This document shows, piece after piece, positions 1 to 7,241 of a stretch of DNA of 26,156 bases. The notes below the pieces were generated by a model that was given only the letters and a program-made list of their open reading frames with translations, was not told where the DNA came from and did not search any database. Each line of letters starts with the position of its first letter. Positions within the stretch are counted from its first letter, which is position 1. Where the stretch lies: the IMG/VR virus record IMGVR_UViG_3300036715_001619, positions 1 to 26,156 of that record. The stretch is one strand, 5' to 3'. Both the position numbers and the translations under genes were made by a program. Source of the DNA: a virus.

Positions 1-2
1 GC

Positions 3-2261
3 GCTTTTATAACGGGCGGGCTAACTTGGGCTTTATCGGGTAGTTTAATATTGGGTTTAGTAATGGTTGGGCTAACCCTAATTTCTTCTATTTTTACCCC
101 TAAGCCAACAATGAATATGAAGCCCGCGAGTTTCGCTGATTTTCAGGTAACCCAAACAAATGAAGGGCAACCCGTGCCTCTGACTTATGGAATAGTAAAT
201 ATACCTGGAAATATTATCTTTTACGGCAACCTTTATACCGTCGAAGAGAAGCAAAAGGCGGGCGGTAAAGGTGGCGGGGGCGGTGATGTTGTAACGGGTT
301 ACAAGTATTATATGGACGTTTGGCAGGGCATAGCACAAGGCAAGGTTAATTTAATAACTATGTATGAAGATTCAGACACCACTAAAGGTGTCTCGAGCCT
401 TTATCAGAAGTTTAATGATGGCACCAATGGAGTTTACCCAACAACGGCTGACGCTCCACAGCTAAACTATGCTTCGTCTATACCTGGAGTGGCGCATATA
501 TTTTTTAAGAGGTTATATTGTGGCGAAAATAAAACATACGTTCCTACAATAAATTTTAAAATCCAAAAGGTTTTATCTACGGGCTTGAGAAATGAAAATA
601 TGTCTAATGGCTCTAACCCAGCAGGGGCGGTATATGACTTGCTTGTGAATATAGCGGGGTTGAACCCAAACGATGTGAATTACGATAATTTTAATCAGGC
701 CTCAGATTATTATTATAGCAAGGGTTGGGGCATTAATTATGTTATATCTTCTTCTACACAAGCTAAAGAGGGCGCGAATAAGATTTTAGAGTTTGTCGAT
801 AGCTATTTAGATTATGATTCTGACGGCAAGATTGTAATAAAGATATTTAGACCTGACGATGCACCAGTAGGAACCATACAAGACGATTGGATAAGTTTCT
901 CTTTAGCAAAGCCCAGTTGGAATACAATCTACAACCAATTTGTTGGCAATTATGTAGATAATGGAGTAACAAGAACACTAATTCTTGAGAACCCAGCAAC
1001 CCAATTGTTAGCGGGAATGAAGGTTCGCCAAGAGATAGATTTGACGGCTTTTATAGACCAAGCGACAGCGATGTCGAGATTGTCTGAATTTATGAAGCAA
1101 GGCAGTTACCCGAGAATGACTTTAAATTTAAAATTACCGATTAAATATGCGATGTACTCTATAGGCGATGTTTTAACGGTAATAAATTCTGATATTGGTT
1201 TAAATGGTAATTTTAGAATTCTTTCGATAAGCGAGCCAGCGATTGATAGCAATGAAATAACAATGCAACTTTTAGAACAGACCGAAGCGCAAATGGACAC
1301 CAACTTCTTAAATGTTGGCGGGACACAATGGGTGCAACCTACCTTTACGGCTACCCCTTTAACCCATATTAAGATTGTAGAATTAGACTATATAAGCGGA
1401 ATATCTAACCCAGCACTTTTAATTCTTGCTAATAAAGAAATGGGCTATGAAACTGGTTTTGCTGTATATGGAAGCACGGACGGCTCTAATTATGAGTTGC
1501 TAACCACTTGCAGTTCTTGGGCTACGGCTGGAGTTTTAGACGGGCCTTATAGCTCCAACACCTATGATATAGACCCCAATGGGTTATTGTTTACACCTTA
1601 TAAAGAGTTTTATACTTATGCGAGCACAGATAGCACGGGATTGTTTACTCAAAAAAGGGTTTTAGTAGTGGACGATGAGATAATGGCTTTTCAAAACCTT
1701 AACCCCTATGGGACCGCAGATTATAGCATTACAGGTATAATAAGGGGTCTTTTATGGACCACAAAAGCAGACCACAGTAGTGGAGCCCAAGCGTGGATTA
1801 ATAATATCGGAGACAATATTTTAAGCGTTCCGTATAATGTAAATACCTTTTATTTGAAAGTGGCCCCAATAGTTATGAACTCTGTTTTAGATTTATCACA
1901 GGTTACAGCTATACAAGTAAATTTGAGCAATAAGGCAAATATACCAATTGCTCCGCAGGCTATAATAGCCACAAGAAGCGGGGCAAATGTAAATATTGAT
2001 ATATTTGCAGTAACTAAAGCTAATTTAGATGGAGCGGGTTACCAAAACGCGGATACCTACACCGATACCTACCCATTTTTGGTTGAGGGAAGTTTCGAGG
2101 TTACCATCGGAAGTAATGTAACGGTTTATACCACACCAAATATAGTGGTTAATAATGCGGGAGCCTTCACGGTAAGCGTAAGGCATTATAACAATGGAAA
2201 GTATTCGCCGAGCAAGTCTCTATATGTTGGAGCATCTGACGGCGTATATTCTATAAATTAA
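3..2261 (+). CDS. tail hub/tip attachment protein (gpJ-like), 5' end cut by window
   Basis: The reading frame is open from base 3, so the gene continues upstream; the TTG at 51 is only the first possible start inside the window. Numbering from 51, residues 1-18 are the end of a hydrophobic segment followed by a proline/lysine turn. Residues 38-49 (EGQPVPLTYGIV) match the motif found after such a segment in lambda gpI/gpJ-type tail-tip proteins. A glycine-rich loop lies at 71-78. The middle (about 250-430) has the beta-rich pattern of the phage tail hub family (Pfam Phage-tail_3 type), including a GDVLTV-like strand. The rest is beta-rich and may contain fibronectin-like domains. Such proteins close the tail tube and carry the fibre; the next gene is a fibre. 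The tail-hub call is firm, the exact subfamily is not. Confidence 0.8.
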   Translation, partial: AFITGGLTWALSGSLILGLVMVGLTLISSIFTPKPTMNMKPASFADFQVTQTNEGQPVPLTYGIVNIPGNIIFYGNLYTVEEKQKAGGKGGGGGDVVTGYKYYMDVWQGIAQGKVNLITMYEDSDTTKGVSSLYQKFNDGTNGVYPTTADAPQLNYASSIPGVAHIFFKRLYCGENKTYVPTINFKIQKVLSTGLRNENMSNGSNPAGAVYDLLVNIAGLNPNDVNYDNFNQASDYYYSKGWGINYVISSSTQAKEGANKILEFVDSYLDYDSDGKIVIKIFRPDDAPVGTIQDDWISFSLAKPSWNTIYNQFVGNYVDNGVTRTLILENPATQLLAGMKVRQEIDLTAFIDQATAMSRLSEFMKQGSYPRMTLNLKLPIKYAMYSIGDVLTVINSDIGLNGNFRILSISEPAIDSNEITMQLLEQTEAQMDTNFLNVGGTQWVQPTFTATPLTHIKIVELDYISGISNPALLILANKEMGYETGFAVYGSTDGSNYELLTTCSSWATAGVLDGPYSSNTYDIDPNGLLFTPYKEFYTYASTDSTGLFTQKRVLVVDDEIMAFQNLNPYGTADYSITGIIRGLLWTTKADHSSGAQAWINNIGDNILSVPYNVNTFYLKVAPIVMNSVLDLSQVTAIQVNLSNKANIPIAPQAIIATRSGANVNIDIFAVTKANLDGAGYQNADTYTDTYPFLVEGSFEVTIGSNVTVYTTPNIVVNNAGAFTVSVRHYNNGKYSPSKSLYVGASDGVYSIN

Positions 2262-2270
2262 GGGGGCAAT

Positions 2271-3779
2271 ATGGCTACATTATCACCAACGGGGTTGCAA
2301 ACGGCAACCTACGGCACAACGGGCTGGAATAATATATATTCTACCAATTTTCAAACGATTAATAGTTTCTTTAATAGATTTAATTTATCTCTAAACCAAA
2401 TAACCTTTTCAAGTAATATTACGGTTGATTGGAGTGTAAGCGATTCGCAAATTGTAACTTTAACGGGAAACACAACGATAAATTTTAGCAATGGGCGAGC
2501 GGGCGGTAAATGTATCTTATTGATAAAGCAAGACTCCACGGGCGGACGAGTAATAACTTGGGGCAGTAGTGTCGTAAATGGTTTCCAACCCTCAACTACG
2601 GCAAATTCTCTGACCGCTATGATATTTGTCTACGATAGCGTAGATTCTAAATATGTAGGGGTTAGTAGCTCAACGGTTGCTAATAATATAATTACGGTTA
2701 ATGTAGGCATTATAAGTGCGAATACCACTTTAACCCAATCAAATAGTGGCTCTGTGATAGAATTAAACAACCCAAGCTCAAATGTAACGGTTACCTTGCC
2801 AGCAGTATCTACGGGTTTTTATGTAACTTTTATGGGTAATAATGGCACTAACTATTCTTATACATTGCAACCGCCTTCTGGAGTAAATATCTTTTGGAAC
2901 GGCGTCTGGAGTTCTTCGGTTGTATTAAGCGGGCCACTTAAGGGCGGAATGTATTATCTGTTTTGTGATGGCTATAATTATGTTTTGAGTTATTACCCAA
3001 ATTTTGTTAGTGCCCCGATAAATAACCCAACTTTTACGGGGACGGTTTCTATACCAAGCGGAAGTTTTTTGGCAATAAATGCCACATCACCCACTTTCCC
3101 TTTGCAAGTAAATGCAAATGTCCTTTTTGGAACACCGCCAGCAGGGACGTATTATTCTATAGCACCTTTAAATTTGTCTAATAACGGTGCGGGAATAAAA
3201 ACACAGTTAAATTTAATAAATGGCTATGGCGGGACTGGGACGGGCAGTGCGATAGATTTTTACACCTATACAGACCAATCCTCAAGCTCTGGCCCTGGTG
3301 CGAGAATAGCTGGAGTTGATGACGGAAAATTCTCAGGCAATATCCAATTTTTTACTAAAGACGGTGGAGTTGCGGGCGGAGCGATAACCCCTAAAATTAC
3401 GATAATAGGCGCAACGGGTTTTTCTGGTTTTGGAACGGCAACCCCAAGTGAGCGAATAGATGTAAATGGTAATATCCAAGCAAGTGGAGCGATAAAGTGT
3501 AATTTAGTAGCAACCCTCACGGGAACGACGGCGGGCAATATCCAATATTCACAGTATTTGCAAGGGCAGTTTAAGGCTTTGGGAATGCAAGCAAACGGTT
3601 ATGAGAATAACACCTCAACGGACCAAACCATAACTTTCCCTGTGGCTTTTACTAATACCCCTGTAATAGTAACCAATACCACTGGTCTAACTTTATCTGT
3701 GAGCACCACAGCTTTAACGATAACGGCTCCGAATAGCACGACCGTGTATAATGGCATTATCGAAATTAAAGGGTTTTAG
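2271..3779 (+). CDS. tail fibre / receptor-binding protein
   Basis: A 502-residue protein rich in Thr, Ser, Asn and Gly with almost no Cys, typical of a trimeric beta-rich fibre. The N-terminus has the look of fibre attachment domains. Around residues 385-405 is the GFGTATPSERIDVNGNI stretch, a common phage fibre repeat. The C-terminus (about 455-502) has a TITFPVAFTNTPVIV motif and ends in IIEIKGF, resembling the gp53-like C-terminal fibre domain. It starts 10 bases after the tail-tip gene behind an AGGGGGC ribosome site. The receptor cannot be predicted. The position between tail tip and lysis genes supports the call. Confidence 0.8.
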   Translation: MATLSPTGLQTATYGTTGWNNIYSTNFQTINSFFNRFNLSLNQITFSSNITVDWSVSDSQIVTLTGNTTINFSNGRAGGKCILLIKQDSTGGRVITWGSSVVNGFQPSTTANSLTAMIFVYDSVDSKYVGVSSSTVANNIITVNVGIISANTTLTQSNSGSVIELNNPSSNVTVTLPAVSTGFYVTFMGNNGTNYSYTLQPPSGVNIFWNGVWSSSVVLSGPLKGGMYYLFCDGYNYVLSYYPNFVSAPINNPTFTGTVSIPSGSFLAINATSPTFPLQVNANVLFGTPPAGTYYSIAPLNLSNNGAGIKTQLNLINGYGGTGTGSAIDFYTYTDQSSSSGPGARIAGVDDGKFSGNIQFFTKDGGVAGGAITPKITIIGATGFSGFGTATPSERIDVNGNIQASGAIKCNLVATLTGTTAGNIQYSQYLQGQFKALGMQANGYENNTSTDQTITFPVAFTNTPVIVTNTTGLTLSVSTTALTITAPNSTTVYNGIIEIKGF

Positions 3780-3787
3780 AGGTATAA

Positions 3788-4069
3788 ATGAAAAAAAGTC
3801 TAAAAGATTATTTAAAAGGTTTTGGGTTGCAAAACACAATTATTTTGATTGGTTTGTTTATTTTTGCAAGTGGAATTATTGGCTTATTTTATGCACCACT
3901 GCAGTTTGTGTTTAAGAAAGTTTTTTTAGTTTCTCTATGGTATTCTTTGGCTTATATTTTTAGAATTTTAAGGATTGGACATATTGAATGGGACGCAGAC
4001 GCAAGGCTTAAAGTGGCCTATTATTTAACTATCCTATTAAGTAGTTCTATAATTATTGCCTTTGGCTAA
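3788..4069 (+). CDS. putative holin, three membrane segments
   Basis: A 93-residue protein with predicted membrane segments at about 16-38, 44-61 and 73-92, a basic N-terminus (MKKSLKDYLKGF) and a short charged loop with HIEWDAD between segments 2 and 3. It lies directly before a secreted lytic transglycosylase and two spanin-like genes, the usual place for a holin. Size and topology fit a class I holin, which makes the inner-membrane hole that times lysis. No family signature was recognised, so the function comes from position and topology. The endolysin has its own signal peptide, so this protein could be a pinholin. Confidence 0.55.
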   Translation: MKKSLKDYLKGFGLQNTIILIGLFIFASGIIGLFYAPLQFVFKKVFLVSLWYSLAYIFRILRIGHIEWDADARLKVAYYLTILLSSSIIIAFG

Positions 4070-4173
4070 AAAAACATATTCGTAAAGGGGCCTACAAGCG
4101 TTGCAAACGATTTTTAGGTGTAATTGTAAGTCTGAAGGACTAAACAAGCGTGGCGGGCCATTAGCGTAGCGAT

Positions 4174-4758
4174 ATGAGGGTTTTATTAGTTTTTCTTTTG
4201 ATGTTTTCCATAGCACGGGCAGATTGCAGAGTTTTAATACCAAAAGTAAAAAATGCAAGCGAATTTGTGCTCGGAATTAGTTACCCTTACCAGTTTAATT
4301 TGGGACAAATTGAAGTCGAGACCAATTGTATTTGGCGAACAAGCTTAGATGGGATTGGTAGTCTTGGGTATGCACAAATTACTCCCGTTTTTTGGGATAA
4401 AGTTCTAAAAAAGTATTTCCATAATTGGAAGCAAAAAGATAATTTTGATTATTTTTTATCGCAAGCTTATATTATTAAGGACGCGCAAGAGCGGGCCAAG
4501 ATTAAAAAGCTTTGGGTTATATACCAGATATATAACCGCAGTGCTTATTATGTGAATCGTGAGGCAGTGGAAGGGCAAGGCAATTGGGAAAGGGCTCTCG
4601 ATGTATGCGTAGCGAAATATAACCAATCTATTTGTGTTTGGAGACAAGGCGGGGTTTGCAAACAATGGCGGGGCAGTTGTGATATTAATTACGAATATTC
4701 TCTAAAAGTGTATAAACAAGGTATTAAATACCAGGGGGTTGAATGCAGATATTGGTAA
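4174..4758 (+). CDS. phage endolysin, lytic transglycosylase type (secreted)
   Basis: Residues 1-16 (MRVLLVFLLMFSIARA) form a signal peptide, with likely cleavage before DC. The mature part has the SLT/lysozyme-fold signature: a glutamate in GQIEVETNC (E49 is the best catalytic candidate, in the place of the usual ES pair) and GYAQITP at 65-71, matching the GxxQI motif. It would cleave peptidoglycan glycan strands during lysis. The C-terminus is Cys- and Trp-rich (six Cys from 144 on), suggesting disulphides and periplasmic export. A 104-base gap separates it from the putative holin, and the ribosome site before ATG 4174 is weak. A TAG in frame just upstream and the clean signal peptide support this start. 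It overlaps the next gene by 16 bases. Confidence 0.75.
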   Translation: MRVLLVFLLMFSIARADCRVLIPKVKNASEFVLGISYPYQFNLGQIEVETNCIWRTSLDGIGSLGYAQITPVFWDKVLKKYFHNWKQKDNFDYFLSQAYIIKDAQERAKIKKLWVIYQIYNRSAYYVNREAVEGQGNWERALDVCVAKYNQSICVWRQGGVCKQWRGSCDINYEYSLKVYKQGIKYQGVECRYW

Positions 4759-5081
4759 GTCTTCTGAATCGTTATAAATGGTATATCGCGGGGTTTGTTT
4801 TTATTGTCCTTGCGTATATAGTCTATGTCGATATAACCAATTATAAAAGCGAGCAAAAGGTAATTAGAGACACGAATAAGTCTTTAGAAAAGTTAGTAAA
4901 AGAAAAAGATGACCAGATTAAGGGGTTGCAAGACCAATTAGATGTTTTAAAAAAAGAGCAAGAATTGAAAGAAAAAACAATCACTAAGTATGAATATAAG
5001 AGGCAAAAGATTACGGAGCCTAAAAGTGTAAAAGAACTAAAAGAAAGATTTAAGGGGTTGGGATATGCGCCGACTAATTAG
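4743..5081 (+). CDS. Rz-like inner-membrane spanin candidate
   Basis: A 112-residue protein with one N-terminal membrane helix (about 13-31), then a long charged coiled coil (about 40-85, rich in K, E, L, Q) and a C-terminal tail ending KERFKGLGYAPTN. This N-in/C-out layout is that of Rz-type i-spanins, which link inner and outer membrane in the last step of lysis of diderm hosts. The start overlaps the end of the endolysin gene and has a GGGGG ribosome site inside that gene. No lipoprotein with a clear lipobox was found nearby, so its outer-membrane partner is uncertain. Confidence 0.55.
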   Translation: MQILVSLLNRYKWYIAGFVFIVLAYIVYVDITNYKSEQKVIRDTNKSLEKLVKEKDDQIKGLQDQLDVLKKEQELKEKTITKYEYKRQKITEPKSVKELKERFKGLGYAPTN

Positions 5082-5439
5082 TGTTTTTTTAATAGCCTTT
5101 TTTTTGTTTGGAACAACAACAGTATTTGCCGAAGATAAGGTTTGCTTTAGTGTTTCTGACGCTTCCAATATGGTTGTTGAATTGGAGCAAAAAAGAGTTT
5201 TAGACCAAGAAATAAAAGAATATCAAGAGCTAACCCAGAACTTAAAAAACCAGAACGAGGCTTTAGTTAAACAAAATGGTCTTCTTAAAGAGCAAGTGGA
5301 GCTTCAGCAAACTATTGCAAACAATTATAAAAATGCTTACGACGAGTGTGTAAGCCACAAAAAACCCTCTATAGGCGATAAAGTTCAGTATTTTATAATG
5401 GGCGCGGGTCTCGGAATAGCCATATTGGTGCTGTTATAA
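5065..5439 (+). CDS. signal-peptide, coiled-coil, C-terminal-TM protein of the lysis cassette
   Basis: A 124-residue protein. Residues 1-22 are a signal peptide with likely cleavage after VFA. Residues 36-95 form a Glu/Gln/Lys-rich coiled coil, and 108-124 (IMGAGLGIAILVLL at the very end) is a C-terminal membrane segment. It overlaps the previous gene by 17 bases, and its stop overlaps the next start (TAATG). A signal at one end, membrane anchor at the other and a periplasmic coiled coil between is the plan of unimolecular spanins. However, those carry a lipobox, while here the first Cys (position 28) is not in one. It may instead act with the upstream Rz-like protein. The lysis role is inferred from topology and position. 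Confidence 0.5.
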   Translation: MRRLISVFLIAFFLFGTTTVFAEDKVCFSVSDASNMVVELEQKRVLDQEIKEYQELTQNLKNQNEALVKQNGLLKEQVELQQTIANNYKNAYDECVSHKKPSIGDKVQYFIMGAGLGIAILVLL

Positions 5440-6077
5440 TGGAAGTTTCAATTAAGCTTGAAGGCGTGGAGCAGATAAAAGAAAAATACAACCCTCAGCA
5501 AATTAATAAAGCGATTAAGTTTGCTTTAAAAAATTCTATTAGAAGCGGTAAGACAGAGGCAAGCTCCGACATTAGAGATAAATTGGGCTTTAATATAAAA
5601 AAATCCGATTTAGATAAAAAAATATCTACCAAATATAACGAAACAAAAGCCGAAATATCGGTAGTAGGCGAGCCTATTTTAATGTCCTATTTTAACCCAG
5701 TCCAAATAAGCGATAGAGTAAAAACTCAGATTAGAACTAAAAAGGGCAAATTTGAATTAACCACCAAAGGGACAAGAAAGCAAGCAACGGGCGGGGTGCA
5801 AGTGCAGATTATAAAAGGCCAGCAAACTATTATAAGTGGTGGCAATTGGCAGATTGGAAATATAGAGGGTGTTTTTATCGCAAGAGGGCAAGGCGGAACA
5901 CCATTAGTCTTTGGGCGTGAAGCAAGTGGCAAGTTAATTGCTCTTAAAGTTTATGGCCAAGAATTTATGTTTAAAAAGATTTTGGACTTAGTGGCCGATA
6001 AAGTAACAACCCAATGGCAAAAAGAATTCTCTAATCAAATAAAGCAATTAGAAGCGGGCACGGCAACTTGGATTTGA
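5439..6077 (+). CDS. minor tail protein Z-like (tail completion)
   Basis: A 212-residue protein. The N-terminal half has the pattern of the prophage minor tail protein Z family: an early helix, then KTEASSDIRDKLGFNIKKSDL, meaning helical ASxxIRxxxxIxxxxL sequences followed by beta strands. A basic glycine-rich strand region follows (RGQGGTPLVFGREASGKL) and the C-terminus is helical. In lambda, gpZ is needed for DNA to pass properly through the finished tail. It is joined to the gene before it by TAATG, suggesting translational coupling. Its place after the lysis cassette is unusual, since in lambda Z lies between the head-tail connector genes and tail genes. A near-consensus promoter overlaps its stop codon. 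Confidence 0.65.
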   Translation: MEVSIKLEGVEQIKEKYNPQQINKAIKFALKNSIRSGKTEASSDIRDKLGFNIKKSDLDKKISTKYNETKAEISVVGEPILMSYFNPVQISDRVKTQIRTKKGKFELTTKGTRKQATGGVQVQIIKGQQTIISGGNWQIGNIEGVFIARGQGGTPLVFGREASGKLIALKVYGQEFMFKKILDLVADKVTTQWQKEFSNQIKQLEAGTATWI

Positions 6078-6101
6078 CAAAATGGTTTAAATGTTTATAA
6101 T
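6074..6101 (+). promoter_or_regulatory. consensus sigma70-type promoter overlapping the gpZ stop
   Basis: A perfect TTGACA (6074-6079) and a perfect TATAAT (6096-6101) are separated by 16 bases. The gpZ stop codon TGA lies inside the -35 box. Transcription would start near 6108. No good coding frame follows before the hairpin at 6181, so it should make a short RNA or read through into the leader region. Confidence 0.65.
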
Positions 6102-6107
6102 GTATTT

Positions 6108-6210
6108 AGCCTAATGGTAAATTTTGCTGTATGCCACCTTATTGGGTGGCTCTAATAAGTGTTTCCTACTCAATAGTTAGACGCCCTTAGGGGCGTTTAT
6201 ACTTGATTTT
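6108..6210 (+). ncRNA. possible small RNA 1 (about 90-100 nt)
   Basis: The stretch lies between a perfect consensus promoter (6074-6101) and a hairpin plus T-rich end (6181-6210). It holds an internal perfect stem GCCACC/GGTGGC (6133-6138 with 6145-6150). The only ATG frame (6114-6155) would give 13 residues and has no ribosome site. I see no tRNA features: no T-arm and no acceptor pairing. The family is unknown. It could also be only the leader of a longer transcript, because the terminator's T-run is interrupted. Confidence 0.4.
6181..6210 (+). terminator. intrinsic terminator of small RNA 1 (modest)
   Basis: Perfect stem ACGCCC/GGGCGT with loop TTAG (6181-6196), followed by an interrupted T-rich stretch ending in a T-run at 6207-6212. 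The broken T-run makes it weaker than the terminators at 6284 and 7047. Confidence 0.5.
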
Positions 6211-6232
6211 TTATATATTTTATTGCTATAAT
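6203..6232 (+). promoter_or_regulatory. promoter for possible small RNA 2
   Basis: TTGATT (6203-6208), 18 bases, then a perfect TATAAT (6227-6232), which sits in the palindrome TTGCTATAATAGCAA. Transcription would start near 6239, just before the AAACCTCCG sequence. Confidence 0.45.
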
Positions 6233-6238
6233 AGCAAT

Positions 6239-6320
6239 AGAAACCTCCGTTAAGTTCACATCTCCTCTTTTTTTAGGCCAGCGCCCCAATAGTATTTTGC
6301 CAGCTATTGGGGTTCTTTTA
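6239..6320 (+). ncRNA. possible small RNA 2 with anti-Shine-Dalgarno sequence (about 80 nt)
   Basis: The stretch lies between a promoter (6203-6232) and a strong terminator (6284-6320) and has no usable reading frame. Its 5' part has little visible structure and contains GAAACCTCCG (6240-6249). The reverse complement of this covers the CGGAGGTT/GGAGGTTTC ribosome sites of the genes at 6701, 7242, 8262 and 9020 (8-9 matching bases each) and GAGGTTTC before 9228 (8 bases). A second pyrimidine run, TCTCCTC (6261-6267), follows. That is the layout of small RNAs that block ribosome sites. The alternative is a decayed inverted copy of a leader: the minus strand reads CCTAAAAAAAG and later CGGAGGTTT, as the leaders do. 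Confidence 0.4.
6284..6320 (+). terminator. strong intrinsic terminator
   Basis: Perfect 9-bp stem CCCCAATAG (6284-6292) / CTATTGGGG (6304-6312) with an 11-base loop, followed by TTCTTTTATT. It works only on the + strand, since no T-run follows on the other side. It insulates the late genes and small RNAs from the repeated early leaders. Confidence 0.75.
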
Positions 6321-6360
6321 TTGCAAAAAAATATAAAAAAAACAATAATTTTTTAATGCC

Positions 6361-6500
6361 TTTATTCTTATTATCTTAATGGCATAATCTAACTGAATAT
6401 TTTTAATAAAAACTTGACAAATAAATTTAATGTGATATAGTGTCCTAAAGTTTAATAAAAAACAATATAAATGACGGCGACGGTGCCCAAAATACTTTAA
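6361..6500 (+). promoter_or_regulatory. leader copy L1: orphan promoter without hairpin or gene
   Basis: First and most decayed of five related leaders. The downstream promoter is intact: TTGACA 6414-6419, 16 bases, TATAGT 6436-6441 with extended -10 TGA before it. The upstream one keeps CATAAT (6383-6388) but has a poor -35. After TATAGTGTC the sequence jumps straight to CTAAAGTTT, so the AGGATT hairpin and GGAGG site of the other copies are missing, as if deleted. The only frame that follows (ATG 6471 to TAA 6500, 9 residues) has no ribosome site. Transcription would run into leader L2. Confidence 0.6.
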
Positions 6501-6540
6501 TATAATTAGTGTTAATTTTAGAGATTTTTGATAAAAAATA

Positions 6541-6700
6541 ATAAAAAAAATAATAAAAAAAATATACGGTTTAATTATATTGTTATCTTAATATAATCTA
6601 AGGGTGTTTTTTTAATAAATACTTGACAAATAAAAAATATTTGATATAGTTAGTCTTAAGGATTGGTTAAAATCCTAAAAAATTTTTTCGGAGGTTCCAA
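6541..6700 (+). promoter_or_regulatory. leader copy L2: tandem promoters, 5' hairpin, strong RBS
   Basis: An A-tract stretch is followed by a first promoter, TTTAAT 6570-6575 / TATAAT 6592-6597 (16 apart). A second promoter follows, TTGACA 6623-6628 / TATAGT 6645-6650 (16 apart, extended -10 TGA). The predicted start is near 6657. The RNA would begin almost at once with a 6-bp hairpin AGGATT/AATCCT (6659-6664 with 6671-6676, loop GGTTAA). The ribosome site CGGAGG is at 6689-6694, 6 bases before ATG 6701. It drives the 108-residue gene. Confidence 0.75.
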
Positions 6701-7027
6701 ATGGATTACTTAGAAACTTTAAAAGAGTTTGAGAAACAGGTTGAGGCAGGCAGGTCTACGCTTGTTGTAAATGCTTCTGAATACCTGGTAAGCGAAAACC
6801 TTCTTGAGGCTATCGATGAGATAGTTGAAGAAAGAACAGGCTCTTATAGTGATAATGTCTTAGTCGAAGACGATGATTTGTTTTATATGAGCTCGAAGGG
6901 CTGGGTCTCGATAATAGTTACAATATGCCCAGCTGTAAATAATGAAAGCGACGAAAGCATAACTAATGAAATATACACAAGGCTTGAAAAGATAGTCGAA
7001 GCGTTAGATAAAAATAGAAAAAAATAA
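6701..7027 (+). CDS. small acidic protein of unknown function (early cassette 1)
   Basis: A 108-residue acidic protein; no family recognised. The pattern is an N-terminal helix, a strand (STLVVNASE, 19-27), an amphipathic helix (SENLLEAIDEIVEERTG, 31-47), two or three strands with KGWVSIIVTI (66-75), and a C-terminal helix. The order helix-TG-strands-helix is shared with the product at 8609 and, for the first half, with that at 8262, so the three may be paralogues. It stands alone between its own promoters (leader L2) and its own terminator (7047-7072), and so should be expressed strongly and early. By position it is a candidate for host takeover or anti-defence, but nothing in the sequence proves it. 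Confidence 0.7.
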   Translation: MDYLETLKEFEKQVEAGRSTLVVNASEYLVSENLLEAIDEIVEERTGSYSDNVLVEDDDLFYMSSKGWVSIIVTICPAVNNESDESITNEIYTRLEKIVEALDKNRKK

Positions 7028-7046
7028 AAAAGAAATAGAAAAAGAT

Positions 7047-7072
7047 AGAGGCCTTCGGGCCTCTTTTTTTTT
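7047..7072 (+). terminator. strong intrinsic terminator
   Basis: Perfect 7-bp stem AGAGGCC/GGCCTCT with a TTCG tetraloop (7047-7064), followed by a run of nine T. It ends the single-gene transcript of the 6701 gene. Confidence 0.85.
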
Positions 7073-7080
7073 GCCTAAAA

Positions 7081-7241
7081 TTTATAAAAAAATAATAAAA
7101 AAAATATACGGCTTGATTTTATTATTATCTTAGCATAATCTAACGGTAAAAAATAATAAAATACTTGACAAATAAAAAATATTTGATATAGTTAGATTTA
7201 AGGATTGGTTAAAATCCTAAAAAACTTTTGGAGGTTTCGAA
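7081..7241 (+). promoter_or_regulatory. leader copy L3: tandem promoters, 5' hairpin, strong RBS
   Basis: First promoter: TTGATT 7113-7118 / CATAAT 7134-7139 (15 apart). Second: TTGACA 7165-7170 / TATAGT 7187-7192 (16 apart, extended -10). The 5' hairpin is AGGATT/AATCCT (7201-7206 with 7213-7218, loop GGTTAA). The ribosome site GGAGG is at 7230-7234, before ATG 7242. It is nearly identical to L2 over the promoters and hairpin. Confidence 0.75.

Noticed and set aside
4515-4537. Perfect 9-bp inverted repeat (5-base loop) inside the endolysin gene
   Set aside because: About one such repeat is expected by chance in a window this size; it has no T-run and lies in coding sequence.
6114-6155. 13-residue frame inside small RNA 1
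   Set aside because: No ribosome site and nothing to link it to a downstream gene as a leader peptide.
6100-6196. tRNA-like look (AATGGT near a D-loop position)
   Set aside because: No T-arm, no 7-bp acceptor pairing and no anticodon arm at the right distance. Better read as a short RNA with a terminator.
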